A stretch of DNA of 64,000 nucleotides from Empedobacter brevis_A (GTDB lineage: Bacteria > Bacteroidota > Bacteroidia > Flavobacteriales > Weeksellaceae): the NCBI RefSeq assembly GCF_965118635.1, contig NZ_CBCPHV010000004.1, positions 62,001 to 126,000 on the forward strand, read 5' to 3'. The stretch's first letter is position 1; each line of letters starts with the position of its first letter. The position numbers and the translations under genes were made by a program. Shown here one piece after another: positions 50,817 to 60,068 of this stretch. Under the pieces are notes generated by a model. It ran no database searches and was not told the DNA's origin. It saw only the letters and a program-made list of their open reading frames with translations.

Positions 50817-52550
50817 ATGGGAAAAAATGTAGCACATCAAATAGTAGAATTATTAGAAAAAGCAAGTATTAAACGTGTATATGCTGTAACTGGAGATAGT
50901 TTAAATTTTTTCAATATAGCTGTTAAGCAATCAGATGACATCGATTGGGTTCATGTTCGTCATGAAGAAGTTGGTGCATATGCTGCAACTGCAGAATCAG
51001 AATTAGAAGGAATAGGATGCTGCGCAGGTAGTTCTGGTCCTGGCCATGTTCATTTAATAAACGGAGTATATGAAGCACACAAATCTAGAACTCCATTAGT
51101 TGTAATAGCTTCTACTATTCCAACAATAGAATTTGGTACTGATTATTTTCAAGAAACAAATACCATAAAACTTTTTGAGGATTGTAGTTGCTTCAATCAA
51201 ATTATTACTCGACCAGAACAAGTTGCCAGAATGGTGCAAACTGCAATACAACATGCAATTTCTAAGAAAGATGTTGCTGTTATTGGTCTTCCAGGAGATA
51301 TAGCAGAAATGAAGGCTGTTGAAAGTCATTATACTTCAGATTTCTATTTCAATGAACCGATTATTACACCAAATAAAGCTGAGTTAAAAGAAGCTGCATC
51401 AATTATCAATGAAGCAGATAATATTACTTTATTTTGTGGAATTGGAGCATCAAATGCGAACCAAGAAGTTGTAAAACTTTCTCGTCATCTGAATGCGCCT
51501 GTTGGATATTCTTTCAAAGGAAAAATGAGCATACAACCAAATAATCCAAATGAAGTTGGAATGACAGGCTTACTTGGTCAACCTTCTGCTTATCATGCAA
51601 TGCATAAAGCAGATTTAATTATTTTAATTGGAACTGATTTTCCTTATAAAGATTTTATTCCAACAGATAAAAAAATTATTCAAATTGATACAGATGGTGC
51701 TAAACTTGGGCGAAGAGCCAAAATTGATTTGGGATTAGTTGGAAATGCAAAAGAAACAATTAATGAATTATTAGAACTATTAGAGCCTAAGAAAAATCGA
51801 GATTTTCTTGACAGCCAATTAGAAATGTATCAGAAAGTTCTTGAGAGCAAAATGACATTTGTTCATGAAAAAGGCAAAGAAAATTCTATTCAACCAGAAT
51901 ATGTCGCTTATTTGTTAGATGAACTTGCAACTAGAGATGCTGTTTTTACTGTTGATACTGGAATGTGTTGTGTTTGGGGAGCTCGATACATAACAGGAAC
52001 AGGAGAGCGTAAAATGTTAGGCTCTTTCAATCATGGTTCTATGGCAAATGCAATGCCTCAAGCTATTGGTGCACAAATGGCATATCCAGACAGACAAGTT
52101 ATTGCTATGTGTGGTGATGGTGGAATTTCGATGTTGTTGGGAGATTTAGCAACAATCAAACAATATAACTTACCAATTAAACTGATTGTTTTTAATAATA
52201 GAACCTTAGGAATGGTAAAATTAGAAATGGAAGTTTCTGGTTTACCAGATAATGAAACAGATATGGAAAATCCTGATTTTACATTAATTGGTAAAGCAAT
52301 GGGAATAGAAAGTGAATCAGTTAAAAATCCGGATGATTTACCAGATGCAATTGGAAGAGCTTTTGCACATAATGGACCATATTTATTAAATGTTTTTACG
52401 AATCCTAATGCTTTAGCTATGCCTCCAAAAGTAGATTTTGAACAAATGATTGGAATGACAAAATCTATGGCAAAATTAATGTTAGGAGGTAAAATGGATG
52501 AGGTAATGGATACAATTAAATCTAACTACAAACATTTAAAAGATTTATAA
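50817..52550 (+). CDS. poxB: Pyruvate oxidase/dehydrogenase, PoxB type (TPP enzyme)
   Basis: The 577-residue TPP- and FAD-dependent enzyme should decarboxylate pyruvate to acetate and CO2 and pass electrons to quinone at the membrane. The N-terminal VYAVTGDSLNFF and RHEEVGAYAA (Glu50, TPP activation), GSSGPGHVHLINGVYEAH, and FQETNTIKLFEDCSCF match E. coli PoxB closely. The TPP/Mg motif is GDGGISML...NN near 442-470. Its last base is also the first base of the MFS gene (TAATG), so both proteins are made together. Confidence 0.88.
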   Translation: MGKNVAHQIVELLEKASIKRVYAVTGDSLNFFNIAVKQSDDIDWVHVRHEEVGAYAATAESELEGIGCCAGSSGPGHVHLINGVYEAHKSRTPLVVIASTIPTIEFGTDYFQETNTIKLFEDCSCFNQIITRPEQVARMVQTAIQHAISKKDVAVIGLPGDIAEMKAVESHYTSDFYFNEPIITPNKAELKEAASIINEADNITLFCGIGASNANQEVVKLSRHLNAPVGYSFKGKMSIQPNNPNEVGMTGLLGQPSAYHAMHKADLIILIGTDFPYKDFIPTDKKIIQIDTDGAKLGRRAKIDLGLVGNAKETINELLELLEPKKNRDFLDSQLEMYQKVLESKMTFVHEKGKENSIQPEYVAYLLDELATRDAVFTVDTGMCCVWGARYITGTGERKMLGSFNHGSMANAMPQAIGAQMAYPDRQVIAMCGDGGISMLLGDLATIKQYNLPIKLIVFNNRTLGMVKLEMEVSGLPDNETDMENPDFTLIGKAMGIESESVKNPDDLPDAIGRAFAHNGPYLLNVFTNPNALAMPPKVDFEQMIGMTKSMAKLMLGGKMDEVMDTIKSNYKHLKDL

Positions 52551-53788
52551 TGAGCCAATCATCATCCGTCTCAGAATCAAGTAAAAAATTTTTCATTATT
52601 GCATGGATATTAGGTTTAATCTTTTATTTTATTGATTACGCAACCCGTTCTGCACCTTCTTTAATGATTACAGACTTAGCTCTGAATTATAACATTACAA
52701 CAGAAAATTTAGTCTCACTTATTGGAACATATTACTATTCATATTCAATTTTCGCGTTAATAGCAGGAATATGTTTGGATAAATTTGGAGCTAAATACTC
52801 AATGTTTGCAGGATGTTTTATTCTAGGAATAGGATGCATTTTATTCATTATTTCTTCTCAATTTGTAGGAACAACAGGAAGGTTACTACAAGGAGCAGGA
52901 AGTGCATTTGCTTTTCCGGGCTGTGTATATTTAGCAACAAAGGGATTTTCATCAAAATCTTTAGCAACAGCCATTGGTTTTTCTCAATGTATAGGAATGC
53001 TTGGTGGAGCAGCAGGGCAATTTGTAGTTGCACCTTTATTAGAAAATGGTTTTGGATATAAAACATTCTGGATAATGGCTGGTGTTTTATGTATAATCCC
53101 AGCAGTAGCAATGTTATTGATTACTCCAAAATCATCAAAAGAAGAGATACAGAAAAGTAAGCAAACTTCTTTTATTCAGCCGTTTAAAATTGTTTTTCTC
53201 AATCCAAATTCTTGGTTAACCGGAATTGTTTCAGGATTATTATTTATACCGACAACCATTTTTGCGATGACTTGGGCAGTTCCTTTTTTCAAATTAGACT
53301 TAGGTTTTAATACTCATACTGCAGCAATGACAGCCGCAATGGCATCACTAGGTTGGGTCGTTGGATGCCCATTAATGGGATATATAACTGATAAAATTGG
53401 CAGAAGAAAACCTGTTATTTTATTTGGATGTATAGGAATGATGCTGATGTTTCTACAACTTATTTACGCTCCAGAATTAATTCCTCCAAAAGGAACATTT
53501 TTCATTTTTGGTATTTTTTCTGGTGTAGCTATGATTCCTTATTCAGTTATAAAAGAAGCAAATCCTGATTATGTAAAAGGTTCAGCAACTGGCGTTCAAA
53601 ACTTTTTGACGTTTGGTGTAACATCTCTTGTAAATCCTATTTTTGCTAAATTCAATGGAAATGAGATTGCAAATGCTACAGATAAAATTGGGCATTATCA
53701 TCAAGCAATTTGGTTTTGGATAATTGGAATATTTATCGCTTTTATTCTAACCTTTTTTTTAAAAGAAACTGGTCATAAAACGCAATAA
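52550..53788 (+). CDS. MFS transporter coupled to poxB
   Basis: The 412-residue, 12-helix major facilitator shows the loop 2-3 motif DKFGAKYSM, GRLLQGAGSAFAFPG, and its second-half repeat DKIGRRKPVI. I cannot read the substrate. The translational overlap with poxB suggests uptake of an anionic substrate such as pyruvate or lactate, or export of acetate; that is inference from context. Family resemblance is to the anion/D-galactonate-type MFS group. Confidence 0.8.
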   Translation: MSQSSSVSESSKKFFIIAWILGLIFYFIDYATRSAPSLMITDLALNYNITTENLVSLIGTYYYSYSIFALIAGICLDKFGAKYSMFAGCFILGIGCILFIISSQFVGTTGRLLQGAGSAFAFPGCVYLATKGFSSKSLATAIGFSQCIGMLGGAAGQFVVAPLLENGFGYKTFWIMAGVLCIIPAVAMLLITPKSSKEEIQKSKQTSFIQPFKIVFLNPNSWLTGIVSGLLFIPTTIFAMTWAVPFFKLDLGFNTHTAAMTAAMASLGWVVGCPLMGYITDKIGRRKPVILFGCIGMMLMFLQLIYAPELIPPKGTFFIFGIFSGVAMIPYSVIKEANPDYVKGSATGVQNFLTFGVTSLVNPIFAKFNGNEIANATDKIGHYHQAIWFWIIGIFIAFILTFFLKETGHKTQ

Positions 53789-53837
53789 AAATTTAAATCT
53801 TATTTTAATAAGTTAATCATTTAACTAAATATAATAT

Positions 53838-53868
53838 AAAAAGCGATTCAATTTTGAATCGCTTTTTT
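53838..53868. terminator. Bidirectional terminator, MFS gene / S9 peptidase
   Basis: AAAAAGCGATTCA and TGAATCGCTTTTT pair almost perfectly around ATTT, with runs on both sides; it serves both convergent genes. Confidence 0.88.
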
Positions 53869-53876
53869 GTTGGAAA

Positions 53877-56321
53877 TTATTTTTTATCAGAATCTTTTCC
53901 TTTGTTTTTAACATATTTTTCTAACCATTGATCTTGTTCCCATAGCATATGAAGAATATTTTCTTTGGCTGCATATCCATGAGATTCTTTTGGTAATAAA
54001 ACTAAACGAGTTGTAGCTCCCAAACCTTTCAAAGCATTAAAATAACGTTCAGATTGCATTGGGAAAGTTCCTGTATTATTATCTGCTTCACCATGAATTA
54101 ACAATAATGGTGTTTTCATTTTATCTGCATTCTGGAAAGGTGACATCGTGTTGTAAACATCTGGAGCTTCCCAATAATTACGTTGCTCAGATTGAAAACC
54201 AAATGGTGTTAATGTACGATTATAAGCACCAGAACGAGCAATTCCAGCTGCAAATAAATTAGAATGCGTTAATAAGTTTGCTGTCATAAAGGCACCATAA
54301 GAATGTCCACCAACAGCAACTCTATCACGATCAATAAATCCTAATTTGTCAACAGCATCAATAGCAGCTTTTGCATTGGCAACCAATTGAGGAATGAAGG
54401 TATCATTTGGTTCTTCTTTTCCTTCTCCAATAATAGGGAAAGCTGCATTATCTAAAACGGCATATCCTCTTAAAGCCCAAAAAATAGGACCTCCATAAGA
54501 AGGAGAAGTAAATTTATTTTCGGAAGTTGTAACTTGTCCTGCAGTAGATGCATCTTTAAATTCGCGAGGATAAGCCCACATTAACATTGGTAACTTTTCC
54601 TTTTTCGTTTTATCGTAATTTGGTGGTAAATATAATGTTCCTGATAATTCTACACCATCAGCACGTTTGTAAGTAATTAATTCATTCGAAACTTTGTTCA
54701 TTGCTTCGAAAGGATTCTTTGTAAACGTTACTTGTTTTGGTTTTCCATTTTTCTGAAAAATATTACGAACATATAGATTAGGATAATCTGTTTTTGATTG
54801 AATTTGTTCTAAAATAATTCCTTTTTTAGGATCAATAACACGTGCAATCGTTTCTAGTTTATCCGATTTTTTAGCTCTCCATAAACGAGAAGTCTTTTGT
54901 GTTTTGATATCAAAATCATCGACAAAAGGTAAAATTCCTTCTGGTGAAATTCCTTCTCCAACTAACATTAATTTTCCTTTGTTAATTGCTAAAACATTGT
55001 AACCATAATCATTCATTTCAGTTACAAAATTTCCAGGATTATTGTAGGCATCTTGTGAATTTCTACTGAAAAAACGTATTGGATCTTGAGTAGGATTTGA
55101 AGGATTAAACAAATAATTACTTTCATTACGCGTATTGTACCAAGCGTCTCTAACAATCGCTACATCATCATTTCCCCAAGTAACTCCTCTATAGCGATCT
55201 TTTACTTTTACTAATAATTCTTTATTTGTTGTAAAAGGAGCTGTAAGTTGATAAAGAGCATCACGATATTCTGCAGGTTTATTTGCATCACCACCATCTA
55301 AAGCTTCAACCCAATATAATGTATTTGGTTTATCTGCTCGCCAATACAAACCTCTTTTTCCCATAATTGTAGATGAGAACCCTTTTGGAACAACTTCTTG
55401 TAACTCTTTGTGATCAACTTCTTTAACTAATTTTCCATTGATATCATAAACAACATATGTTGATGGAAAGCTAGAATAAGTAACTAAATATGAAAAAGGT
55501 TTTTTGATTTCGTTAACCAAAACATATTGTCCGTCTGGAGAAACCGAAACATCTGTATACATTGCTGCATCTTTCCATTTTGATTTTGCTCCTGTTTCAA
55601 TATTTATTTTTACTAATTCAGAGATTGCTAATTGCTCAAAGTTGAACTCATCATTTTTATTTTGTAATAAATCTTGATATGTTCTGTTTTGTGCTTCTTT
55701 TCCGTCAGCTACAGAAACTGTAGGTCCAGTTGCAATTGCTTCTTTGGTATCTATCAATGCTTTTTTAGAAGCAGGAATTACATTAACAATTAATTCAGTA
55801 TCCGAAATCCAGTTGAAAGGACGACCTAAGTTTGCATTTAATTTATCTTCATAAACTTTTGTAGCGGCTTGTGTTTTTACATCAACAATCCACAATTCTA
55901 CACCTTTATCTGTTGTATTTGTAACAGCAAATTTTGATTGAGAAGAGTTCCAAGATTGATTAGAAAAACGACCTTTTGTTGGTAATCCAGCTATCGTTTT
56001 TTCTTTTGAATTTTTTAGATCAAAAAAAGTTATTTTTTCACTGAATGTTTCACGCGAATTAATATTTGTAACGGGATTAATACGTAATCCAGCTAAACGC
56101 AATTCGGTTTCCGATAACTCATTGATTGTTTTGTAACGACTTCTATAAGATAAAAATGCATTTTCTGCTTTACGATCTACACTAATTGACGGAGGCATAT
56201 CTGCATCAGCCAATTGTAAAATTGCTTGTGGAGGCAATTGATAAGTTACATTTTCTTGTGCTTTTACAGATGTGCTAAAAGTCATCGCTAAAAAAAGCAA
56301 CGAGTAAACAATTTTCTTCAT
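53877..56321 (-). CDS. S9 family peptidase (prolyl-oligopeptidase type), secreted
   Basis: The 814-residue serine peptidase has a signal peptide (ending VKA-QE), a long N-terminal beta-propeller and a C-terminal alpha/beta hydrolase with GGHSYGAFMTANLL (Ser674), HGEADNNTG (Asp) and ESHGY (His). It differs from the two DPP IV-like proteins here: no DWVYEEE clamp, and a GHSYGAF nucleophile elbow rather than GWSYGG. It resembles the plant-chloroplast glutamyl endopeptidase group. Substrate is unproven. Single gene, ending in lysine-rich sequence. Confidence 0.85.
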   Translation of the reverse strand: MKKIVYSLLFLAMTFSTSVKAQENVTYQLPPQAILQLADADMPPSISVDRKAENAFLSYRSRYKTINELSETELRLAGLRINPVTNINSRETFSEKITFFDLKNSKEKTIAGLPTKGRFSNQSWNSSQSKFAVTNTTDKGVELWIVDVKTQAATKVYEDKLNANLGRPFNWISDTELIVNVIPASKKALIDTKEAIATGPTVSVADGKEAQNRTYQDLLQNKNDEFNFEQLAISELVKINIETGAKSKWKDAAMYTDVSVSPDGQYVLVNEIKKPFSYLVTYSSFPSTYVVYDINGKLVKEVDHKELQEVVPKGFSSTIMGKRGLYWRADKPNTLYWVEALDGGDANKPAEYRDALYQLTAPFTTNKELLVKVKDRYRGVTWGNDDVAIVRDAWYNTRNESNYLFNPSNPTQDPIRFFSRNSQDAYNNPGNFVTEMNDYGYNVLAINKGKLMLVGEGISPEGILPFVDDFDIKTQKTSRLWRAKKSDKLETIARVIDPKKGIILEQIQSKTDYPNLYVRNIFQKNGKPKQVTFTKNPFEAMNKVSNELITYKRADGVELSGTLYLPPNYDKTKKEKLPMLMWAYPREFKDASTAGQVTTSENKFTSPSYGGPIFWALRGYAVLDNAAFPIIGEGKEEPNDTFIPQLVANAKAAIDAVDKLGFIDRDRVAVGGHSYGAFMTANLLTHSNLFAAGIARSGAYNRTLTPFGFQSEQRNYWEAPDVYNTMSPFQNADKMKTPLLLIHGEADNNTGTFPMQSERYFNALKGLGATTRLVLLPKESHGYAAKENILHMLWEQDQWLEKYVKNKGKDSDKK

Positions 56322-56408
56322 GTGTTTTTAAGATTTTACTTCATAAAGATATTGAAAATTGTTAAAACTAGGGGATAGAAGTTAGTATTCGGTAAAAAAA
56401 TGGATAAA

Positions 56409-56432
56409 AAAAGACGAATATTATCGTCTTTT
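56409..56432 (-). terminator. Terminator of rluF
   Basis: AAAAGACGA (56409-56417) pairs with TCGTCTTTT (56424-56432); more Ts follow on the minus strand. Confidence 0.8.
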
Positions 56433-56437
56433 AAATT

Positions 56438-57352
56438 TTATCTTTTTTTACCAAATTTTCCTCCTTTTGCTTTGTTCGGGTTACTTTTACCGACACGAGC
56501 TTGCGAAGTTTTAGGTTTTGGTTTTGATTTTTTGATTGACTTTCCTTTAGAATCTTTAAAATCAGGTGAAATTTCTTTTGTTTTTTTTGCCGATGATTTT
56601 TTTGATTTTGAAGAGGGTTTCTTCACTTCGTTCTTTTCAGAATCTTTCGTTAGGCGATTAATTTCTGCTAATTCTTCTACTGTTAAATCGCGATGTTGAC
56701 CAATTCCAACATTCAACGTTAAATTCATAATTCGAACGCGCTCTAATTTTTTTACCGTATATCCAAAATATTCACACATACGACGGATTTGTCTATTTAA
56801 ACCTTGAATCAACGTGATTTTGAAAACATTGGAACTAATTTTTTCAACTTTACATTTTTTCGTAACTTGATTTAAAATTGGAACGCCTTTGGACATTCGT
56901 TCACAAAATTCATCTGTAATTGGCTTATCTACCGTTACAATATATTCTTTTTCGTGATTATTTCCTGCTCGTAAAATTTTATTCACAATATCTCCGTCAC
57001 TTGTTAATAAAATTAATCCTTGCGAATCTTTATCTAAACGACCAATCGGAAAAATTCGTTCACCAAATGAAAGAAAATCCACAATATTATCAGGATCCGT
57101 AGAATCTGTTGTACAAGTAATTCCTACAGGTTTATTCAGCATAATATATACAGCGTTTTCTTTTTCACGCGGTTCTATTTCTATACCTTTTACAGTTACC
57201 ACATCATTTGGTCCTACAAATTGTCCAATTTTAGCAATTCGTCCATTGATTTGTACCAATCTGTTTTCGATGTATTGATCTGCTTCGCGACGAGAACAAA
57301 AACCGCTATCGCTAATATATTTGTTTAAACGCAAAAAATTAGTTTCTTCCAT
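56438..57352 (-). CDS. rluF: 23S rRNA pseudouridine synthase RluF
   Basis: The 304-residue enzyme isomerises uridine in 23S rRNA (position 2604 in E. coli). It shows an N-terminal S4 domain (LNKYISDSGFCSRREADQYI) and a catalytic domain with the Asp in FPIGRLDKDSQGLILLT, VTVDKPITDEFC, GLNRQIRRMCEYFGY and VKKLERVRIMNL, all strikingly close to E. coli RluF. A Lys/Ser/Pro tail (240-304) is likely an RNA-binding arm. A TATCTTTG box ends only 5 nt before the ATG, so the mRNA may lack a leader. Confidence 0.94.
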   Translation of the reverse strand: MEETNFLRLNKYISDSGFCSRREADQYIENRLVQINGRIAKIGQFVGPNDVVTVKGIEIEPREKENAVYIMLNKPVGITCTTDSTDPDNIVDFLSFGERIFPIGRLDKDSQGLILLTSDGDIVNKILRAGNNHEKEYIVTVDKPITDEFCERMSKGVPILNQVTKKCKVEKISSNVFKITLIQGLNRQIRRMCEYFGYTVKKLERVRIMNLTLNVGIGQHRDLTVEELAEINRLTKDSEKNEVKKPSSKSKKSSAKKTKEISPDFKDSKGKSIKKSKPKPKTSQARVGKSNPNKAKGGKFGKKR

Positions 57353-57357
57353 ACTTG

Positions 57358-57365
57358 CAAAGATA
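57358..57365 (-). promoter_or_regulatory. -7 box of rluF, almost touching the start codon
   Basis: The minus strand reads TATCTTTG, five nt, then ATG. Transcription would start at or within a base or two of the A of the start codon. Confidence 0.5.
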
Positions 57366-57464
57366 GTTTTTTATCGATTTTGAAATATATACTGACAAAA
57401 TTCTTTCACGAGATTAAAAAAGAAGAATCTTATTTATATTTACACAACTAAAGATTGTTGAGAA

Positions 57465-57812
57465 ATGAAAAAAGTATTTTTTTTGAAAACGTGTGATACA
57501 TGTAAACGCATTATGAAAGAGTTTGATTTTTCTGGTTTTGATTTGCATGAAATAAAATCGACTGCAATTACAGCAGAAGAATTAGAAGAAATGAAAAATT
57601 TAGCTGGAAGTTACGAAGCTTTATTTTCGAGACGAGCTCAGAATTATAAAAAACTAGGTTTAAAAGATCAGGAACTTTCTGAAAACGATATCAAAAATTA
57701 TATTTTATCTGATTATACATTCTTAAAACGTCCTGTTGTTATAGATGGAGATAAAATTTTTATCGGCAGCGAAAAAAAGAACTTAGAAGCCCTTGGGCAA
57801 CATTTGAAATAG
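57465..57812 (+). CDS. ArsC/Spx-family protein (arsenate reductase-related)
   Basis: The 115-residue thioredoxin-fold protein of the ArsC/YffB/Spx family has the N-terminal CDTCKR motif (C10-x2-C13), the LKRPVVIDGDKIFIGSEK segment with the cis-Pro typical of this fold, and an SRRAQNYKKLGL helix. It probably acts as a glutathione- or thiol-linked reductase; arsenate as substrate is not supported by any neighbouring ars genes. It precedes the second DPP IV gene by 9 nt and may share its transcript. Confidence 0.85.
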   Translation: MKKVFFLKTCDTCKRIMKEFDFSGFDLHEIKSTAITAEELEEMKNLAGSYEALFSRRAQNYKKLGLKDQELSENDIKNYILSDYTFLKRPVVIDGDKIFIGSEKKNLEALGQHLK

Positions 57813-57821
57813 AAATCACAC

Positions 57822-59960
57822 ATGAAAAAATCAATTTTATTAAGTACACTTTTGATGAGTACGAGTTTACTTGCTCAGAAAAAGAACATTACAATGGAAG
57901 ATGCTGTACTTGGATTGTCGACAAACTTACGAATCGAGAATTTAAATCAAGTACAATGGATTCCGAATCAAAATGCTTTTACGCAAAATGTAAAAACGTC
58001 TTACGGAGAAGCTTTAATCAAGAAAGAAGTTCCTTCTCTTAAAACTGATACAATTTTTAGAAGTTCTCAATTTGAGAATAAAAGGATTCCTTCTTTGAAT
58101 TGGATTAATGATAAGCAAGCTTATTATTCAACGAAAACAGGATATAAAACAATTACAACTTCGGGACAACAAAATGATTGGTTGAAATTGCCTGATAATG
58201 CCGAAAATATAGAATTTGATGCTATAAATAATCAAGTTGGATATGTAATTGACAATAATTTATTTTTTGTTGATAAAATAGGAAAAACACATCAAATTAC
58301 TAAAGACGGAAAATATGAAATTGTAAATGGAAAATCGGTTCATCAAAATGAATTTGGAATTCATAAAGGAATTTTTATTTCGCCAAAAGGAAATTTAGTT
58401 GCATTTTATCGAATGGATCAAACTGCTGTAACAGATTATCCAATTATCGACTGGTCTGTGCAACCGGCAGTAAACAAGAATATAAAATATCCATTTGCTG
58501 GAACAAAAAATCACACCGTTACATTAGGCGTTTATAATCCATCAACTCAAAAAACTATTTTCTTAGAAACTCATCCAGAAGTTGATCATTATCTTACTTC
58601 GGTTACTTGGTCGCCAGATGAAAAACATATTTATATTGCATTGCTTTCTCGTAATCAAAAGCACATGGAATTGAATCAGTATGATGCTGTTTCAGGGAAA
58701 TTGATTAAAACATTATTCAAAGAAGATAATGCAAAATATGTTGAACCTCAAAATGAATTACATTTTATTCCAGGAAAAAATAATGAGTTTGTTTGGTGGT
58801 CACAGCGCGATGGTTTCATGCATTTGTATCGTTTTAATACATACGGAAAATTATTGAACCAAATCACAAAAGGAGATTGGATTGTAACGGATCTTGTTGG
58901 AGAAAATGCAAAAAAGAAAGAATTCTTAATCATGACAACAAAAGATTCTCCAAAAGAACGTCATTTATATGCAGTGAATTGGGAAAATGGAAAATTGCGT
59001 AAAATAACAACAGATCCTGGAACGCATAATATTTCAGCTTCTTCAAATGGAGAATATGCAATTGATAATTGGAGCAATGATAATACACCACGAAAAATAG
59101 ATGTGTTAGATGCAAATAGAAAGTTCAAACAAAATCTTTTAACAGCTCAGAATCCTTTAGCAGATTATAACACAGCAAAAGTTGAAAATGTAACGCTAAA
59201 AGCAGATGATGGAACAGATTTGTATGGAAAATTAATTTATCCAACAAACTTCGATCAATCAAAAAAATATCCAGTTATCGTTTATTTATATAATGGTCCT
59301 CATGTGCAATTAATCACAAATCGTTTTCCTTCAACAGGAAATCTTTGGTACGATCATTTAGCAGAAAAAGGTTATGTTGTATTTACAATGGATGGACGTG
59401 GATCTGCAAATAGAGGATTGAAATTTGAACAAGCAATTCATGGAAATGTAGCAACTACAGAAATGAACGACCAAATGAAAGGAGTTGATTTCTTGAAAAC
59501 CTTACCATTTGTAGATGCAGAGCGTATGGGAATTCATGGTTGGTCTTATGGTGGATTTATGACAACTTCGTTTATGTTACGCAAACCAGATGTTTTCAAA
59601 GTTGGTGTTGCTGGTGGACCAGTTTTAGATTGGACACAATACGAAATTATGTACACAGAACGTTACATGGAATCGCCACAAGATAATCCTGAAGGTTTCA
59701 AAAACACAAATTTAATTAATCGTGTAAAAGATTTGAAAGGAAAATTATTAATGATTCATGGTGCGCAAGATAATGTAGTTGTTTGGCAACATTCAATTGA
59801 TTTTATTCGCGAAGCTGTGAAAAATGGTGTTCAAATGGATTACTTTGTTTATCCTGGACACGAACATAATGTTCGTGGAAAAGATCGAGTTCATTTGATG
59901 CAAAAAATAACAGATTATTTCGATTTGTATTTAAAGCCAGAAAATACAACTGAAAAATAA
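57822..59960 (+). CDS. Dipeptidyl peptidase IV paralogue (S9 family), secreted
   Basis: The 712-residue protein has a signal peptide (ending LLA-QK), a DPPIV_N propeller and a hydrolase domain with HGWSYGGFMTTSF (Ser575), HGAQDNVV (Asp) and YPGHEHNV (His). It is a paralogue of the protein at 2662-4821, similar in length and order but far from identical. The substrate clamp of that copy (DWVYEEE) is replaced here by SVHQNEFG, keeping one Glu. Specificity probably differs. It follows the ArsC-family gene and ends in a strong terminator. Confidence 0.88.
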   Translation: MKKSILLSTLLMSTSLLAQKKNITMEDAVLGLSTNLRIENLNQVQWIPNQNAFTQNVKTSYGEALIKKEVPSLKTDTIFRSSQFENKRIPSLNWINDKQAYYSTKTGYKTITTSGQQNDWLKLPDNAENIEFDAINNQVGYVIDNNLFFVDKIGKTHQITKDGKYEIVNGKSVHQNEFGIHKGIFISPKGNLVAFYRMDQTAVTDYPIIDWSVQPAVNKNIKYPFAGTKNHTVTLGVYNPSTQKTIFLETHPEVDHYLTSVTWSPDEKHIYIALLSRNQKHMELNQYDAVSGKLIKTLFKEDNAKYVEPQNELHFIPGKNNEFVWWSQRDGFMHLYRFNTYGKLLNQITKGDWIVTDLVGENAKKKEFLIMTTKDSPKERHLYAVNWENGKLRKITTDPGTHNISASSNGEYAIDNWSNDNTPRKIDVLDANRKFKQNLLTAQNPLADYNTAKVENVTLKADDGTDLYGKLIYPTNFDQSKKYPVIVYLYNGPHVQLITNRFPSTGNLWYDHLAEKGYVVFTMDGRGSANRGLKFEQAIHGNVATTEMNDQMKGVDFLKTLPFVDAERMGIHGWSYGGFMTTSFMLRKPDVFKVGVAGGPVLDWTQYEIMYTERYMESPQDNPEGFKNTNLINRVKDLKGKLLMIHGAQDNVVVWQHSIDFIREAVKNGVQMDYFVYPGHEHNVRGKDRVHLMQKITDYFDLYLKPENTTEK

Positions 59961-59965
59961 ATTCC

Positions 59966-60006
59966 AAAAAAAATGAGTTCGAAATTTTCGAACTCATTTT
60001 TTTTTA
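59966..60006 (+). terminator. Terminator after the second DPP IV gene
   Basis: AAATGAGTTCGAAA and TTTCGAACTCATTT pair fully across a short loop, followed by nine Ts. Confidence 0.9.
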
Positions 60007-60038
60007 TAATTATTAATTTGTATCCAATTTTGGAACAA

Positions 60039-60068
60039 AATATTTCAAAATTTATGAATTGAAATATT
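60039..60068 (-). terminator. Weak hairpin at the rluB 3' end
   Basis: AATATTTCAA and TTGAAATATT (10 bp, 10-nt loop) overlap the last base pairs of rluB. There is almost no G-C and no strong T-run, so termination is doubtful. Confidence 0.35.

Noticed and set aside
57465..57812. Arsenic resistance function for the ArsC-family gene
   Set aside because: No arsB, arsR or acr3 neighbours; the family also includes thiol proteins and Spx-like regulators.
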